Assembly: GCA_963575745.1 (NCBI GenBank)
Contig: CAUYUJ010016059.1
Location: forward strand, 10,001-74,000
From: Prorocentrum cordatum
Lineage: Eukaryota > Sar > Dinophyceae > Prorocentrales > Prorocentraceae
Length of the DNA stretch: 64,000 nt
Reading direction: 5' to 3'
Made by a program: the position numbers and the translations under genes. The notes beneath the pieces are model-generated. The model did not search any database and was not told where the DNA came from. It saw nothing but the letters and a program-made list of their open reading frames with translations. Positions 62,447 to 64,000 of the stretch are shown here, one piece after another (the stretch's first letter is position 1; each line of letters starts with the position of its first letter).

Positions 62447-64000
62447 GGAAGATGGAGAGGGAGAAGAAGAAGGTGACGAGGTACAAGAAGGGGGATCTGT
62501 GCCCCCTCCGAGCAGGCCAAGTCTCCCTACCCACCCCGGGTACGGCGCCTCTTCGTGTCCAGGACCTCTCGGCTTGCGCAGGGAGCTATATCGACTTGTG
62601 CCAGAGGCTGATGATCAAGAGCCCTGGCGAGGTGGACTGGGAGCGATACGAGAGGACGAGGAGCTACTCGGACCCGGCGCTGAGAAGCAGGACCGAGAAG
62701 CTGGAGCTCCTCGCGCGCATGTACCAGGCGGGGATGCTCGACTACGCGAAGGAGGTGAGGGAGAAGGTCGGTCTGTTCACGGTGGCCAAGGACGTCGACC
62801 CCGACTCAGGGGTAGTGCTCAAGAGCCGCTTGATCTGGGACTGCCGCAAGGTCAACGTTCTTTTTCACGAGCCTCCGTGGGTGCCGCTTGGGAGTCCCGC
62901 AGGTCTGGCCCTGCTGGAGTTGGACGAGGTCATACTGCATGGGCGGCGGCTCTTCTCCTTCCAGGGCGACGTACCGGATTGGTTTTATCGACTGCACTGG
63001 GGCTCGGAACTGGCGGAGTTCTTTGTCGTGGAGGGTGTGTCGCCGCAGGAGCTGTACCAGTGCGGTCAGGAGAAGGGCCTGAGCTTCAGGGTGCCTTTGG
63101 ATACGGAGATCGGTCTTGGAGCAGCGAGCCTGGTGATGGGCTCGGCCTGGGCGGTCTTCTTGGCCCATACTTGTCTGGAAGCGAGCTTCGAGTCATTGCG
63201 GGCACCGAGTATTACCTACGGGAAGCCGACCCCAAGCTTTCGGAGCCCGACGTCAACCACTCGACCTTCGTTGCAGCAGGGGGATCTTCCCCCAAGCGTG
63301 ACCGAGGCGGTGGAGGACGGGGCGGCCGAGGAGGTGGCGGCGACGCTCATCCTGATGCTCTACATCGACGACTACATAGGTTTTACTTTGAAGGGCCCAG
63401 GCGAGGAGGAGGACATCGTGAAGGACAAAGAGGAGGTAAAGGCGCTCCTGAACAGCAAGGGCCTCGCCATCCACAAGGAGGACTGGGGAGAAGGGCTCAG
63501 CGCAGGGCTGGGACTCACGATACCTACGGCCAGACCCTATGTCCTGAGGGTCCAGACGAAGAAGTTGGCGGAGCTGGTCTTGGCGACAGAGGCGTTACTG
63601 ACGGAGGACGCTGCTCAGCCAGCAGTCTTGTCGAGTCTGGTGGGCCATTGGACGTGGACCGTGATGGTGTTCAGGCCCGCGTTTGCTATTTTGGACGAAA
63701 CCTACAGATGGGTTCGGAGCTGGGAGCTGGAGGAGGCGGTCGTGCCCAGGAGGCTGCCCGAGATCGTCAAGAGCGAGCTCGCGGCCCTGGTCAGCCTCTC
63801 GATCTACATGGAGGCGGACCTGGAGGCCCCCTGGTGGCCACGCGCGTACATGACGGACGCCTCGGAGAGCGGATACGGAGCCCTGGCCTGCGACTGCGAT
63901 CCCGAGGAGGCGAGAGCGGAAGCGGCACGGGGGACGGAAGGTGTCTGGGGCCCCATGGTGGAGGATTTGTACACCGAGGTGGAGAGGACGGTGGAGGCCG
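62227..64000 (+). CDS. reverse transcriptase-RNase H, 3' end beyond window
   Basis: This frame is open from 62227 through the window end; its first ATG is at 62452 (MEREKKKVTRYKKGDL). The RT palm is visible: SRLIWDCRKVNVLF with FSFQGDVPDWFYRLHW (motif A Asp near 62968), GLGAASLVMGSAWAVFLAH (motif B region) and LYIDDYIGFT (motif C at 63361). Then come AVLSSLVGHWTWTVMVFRPA and, at about 63850, YMTDASESGYGALACD, the first catalytic-Asp motif of RNase H. This arrangement resembles the RT-RNase H of DIRS-like or dinoflagellate-specific elements rather than LINEs. It overlaps the previous frame by 220 bp; a frameshift, programmed or mutational, is needed to join them. All visible catalytic residues are intact, so the copy may be young. 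Confidence 0.8.

Noticed and set aside
1-64000. CRISPR arrays, rRNA operons, intact tRNAs, bacterial promoters and terminators
   Set aside because: No regular repeat-spacer pattern, no rRNA signature and no complete cloverleaf were seen, and the sequence is eukaryotic in character.

Overview
The window is nuclear DNA of a large, repeat-choked, GC-rich eukaryotic genome, most probably a dinoflagellate. The reasons are reverse-transcriptase elements of types common in dinoflagellates, spliced-leader-like relics, an intron with near-duplicated splice junctions, and a very high load of GGA/TCC, GA, GTC and GAT microsatellites and minisatellites. High GC and purine-tract abundance would suit a Prorocentrum-like genome, but no species can be named from sequence alone. 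There is no sign of bacterial operons, CRISPR arrays, rRNA or intact tRNA genes.

Layout. 0-11 kb: hairpins, minisatellites, one inverted-terminal-repeat element, and decayed gag-like fragments (zinc ribbon plus coiled coil at 3.4-4.2 kb; J-domain-like remnant near 8 kb). 11.3-13.8 kb: a well-preserved non-LTR-type reverse transcriptase with zinc-binding and endonuclease-like C-terminal parts, broken by one frameshift and one in-frame TAG, and bracketed by long GGA tracts. 14-25 kb: GGA/TCC tracts, a composite repeat in three copies (two tandem inverted, one direct), and a roughly 750-bp polypyrimidine tract. 25-47 kb: a mosaic of dispersed repeats (the short inverted-repeat element recurs at 26.5, 27.8 and 35.7 kb), a foldback element, and many tandem arrays; no convincing gene.

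47.2-48.6 kb (minus): the best candidate host gene, a coiled-coil protein whose two visible exons join in frame across a 214-bp GT-AG intron. 49.4-49.9 kb (minus): a broken Hsp90 fragment abutting a 330-bp GAT tract. 52-59.6 kb (minus): heavily frameshifted remains of LINE-like retroelements (gag with a damaged zinc knuckle; RT with recognisable FADD, GVYIGP and C-terminal cysteine motifs). 59.7 kb to the window end (plus): a second, much better-preserved retroelement: a gag-like ORF with membrane segments, a TAG stop with the same frame continuing, then a frame change into an RT-RNase H ORF that runs off the edge.

Apart from the coiled-coil gene, the coding potential belongs to retroelements or relics. 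The main unexplained structure is the way purine tracts border repeated modules, together with a small family of inverted-repeat elements.
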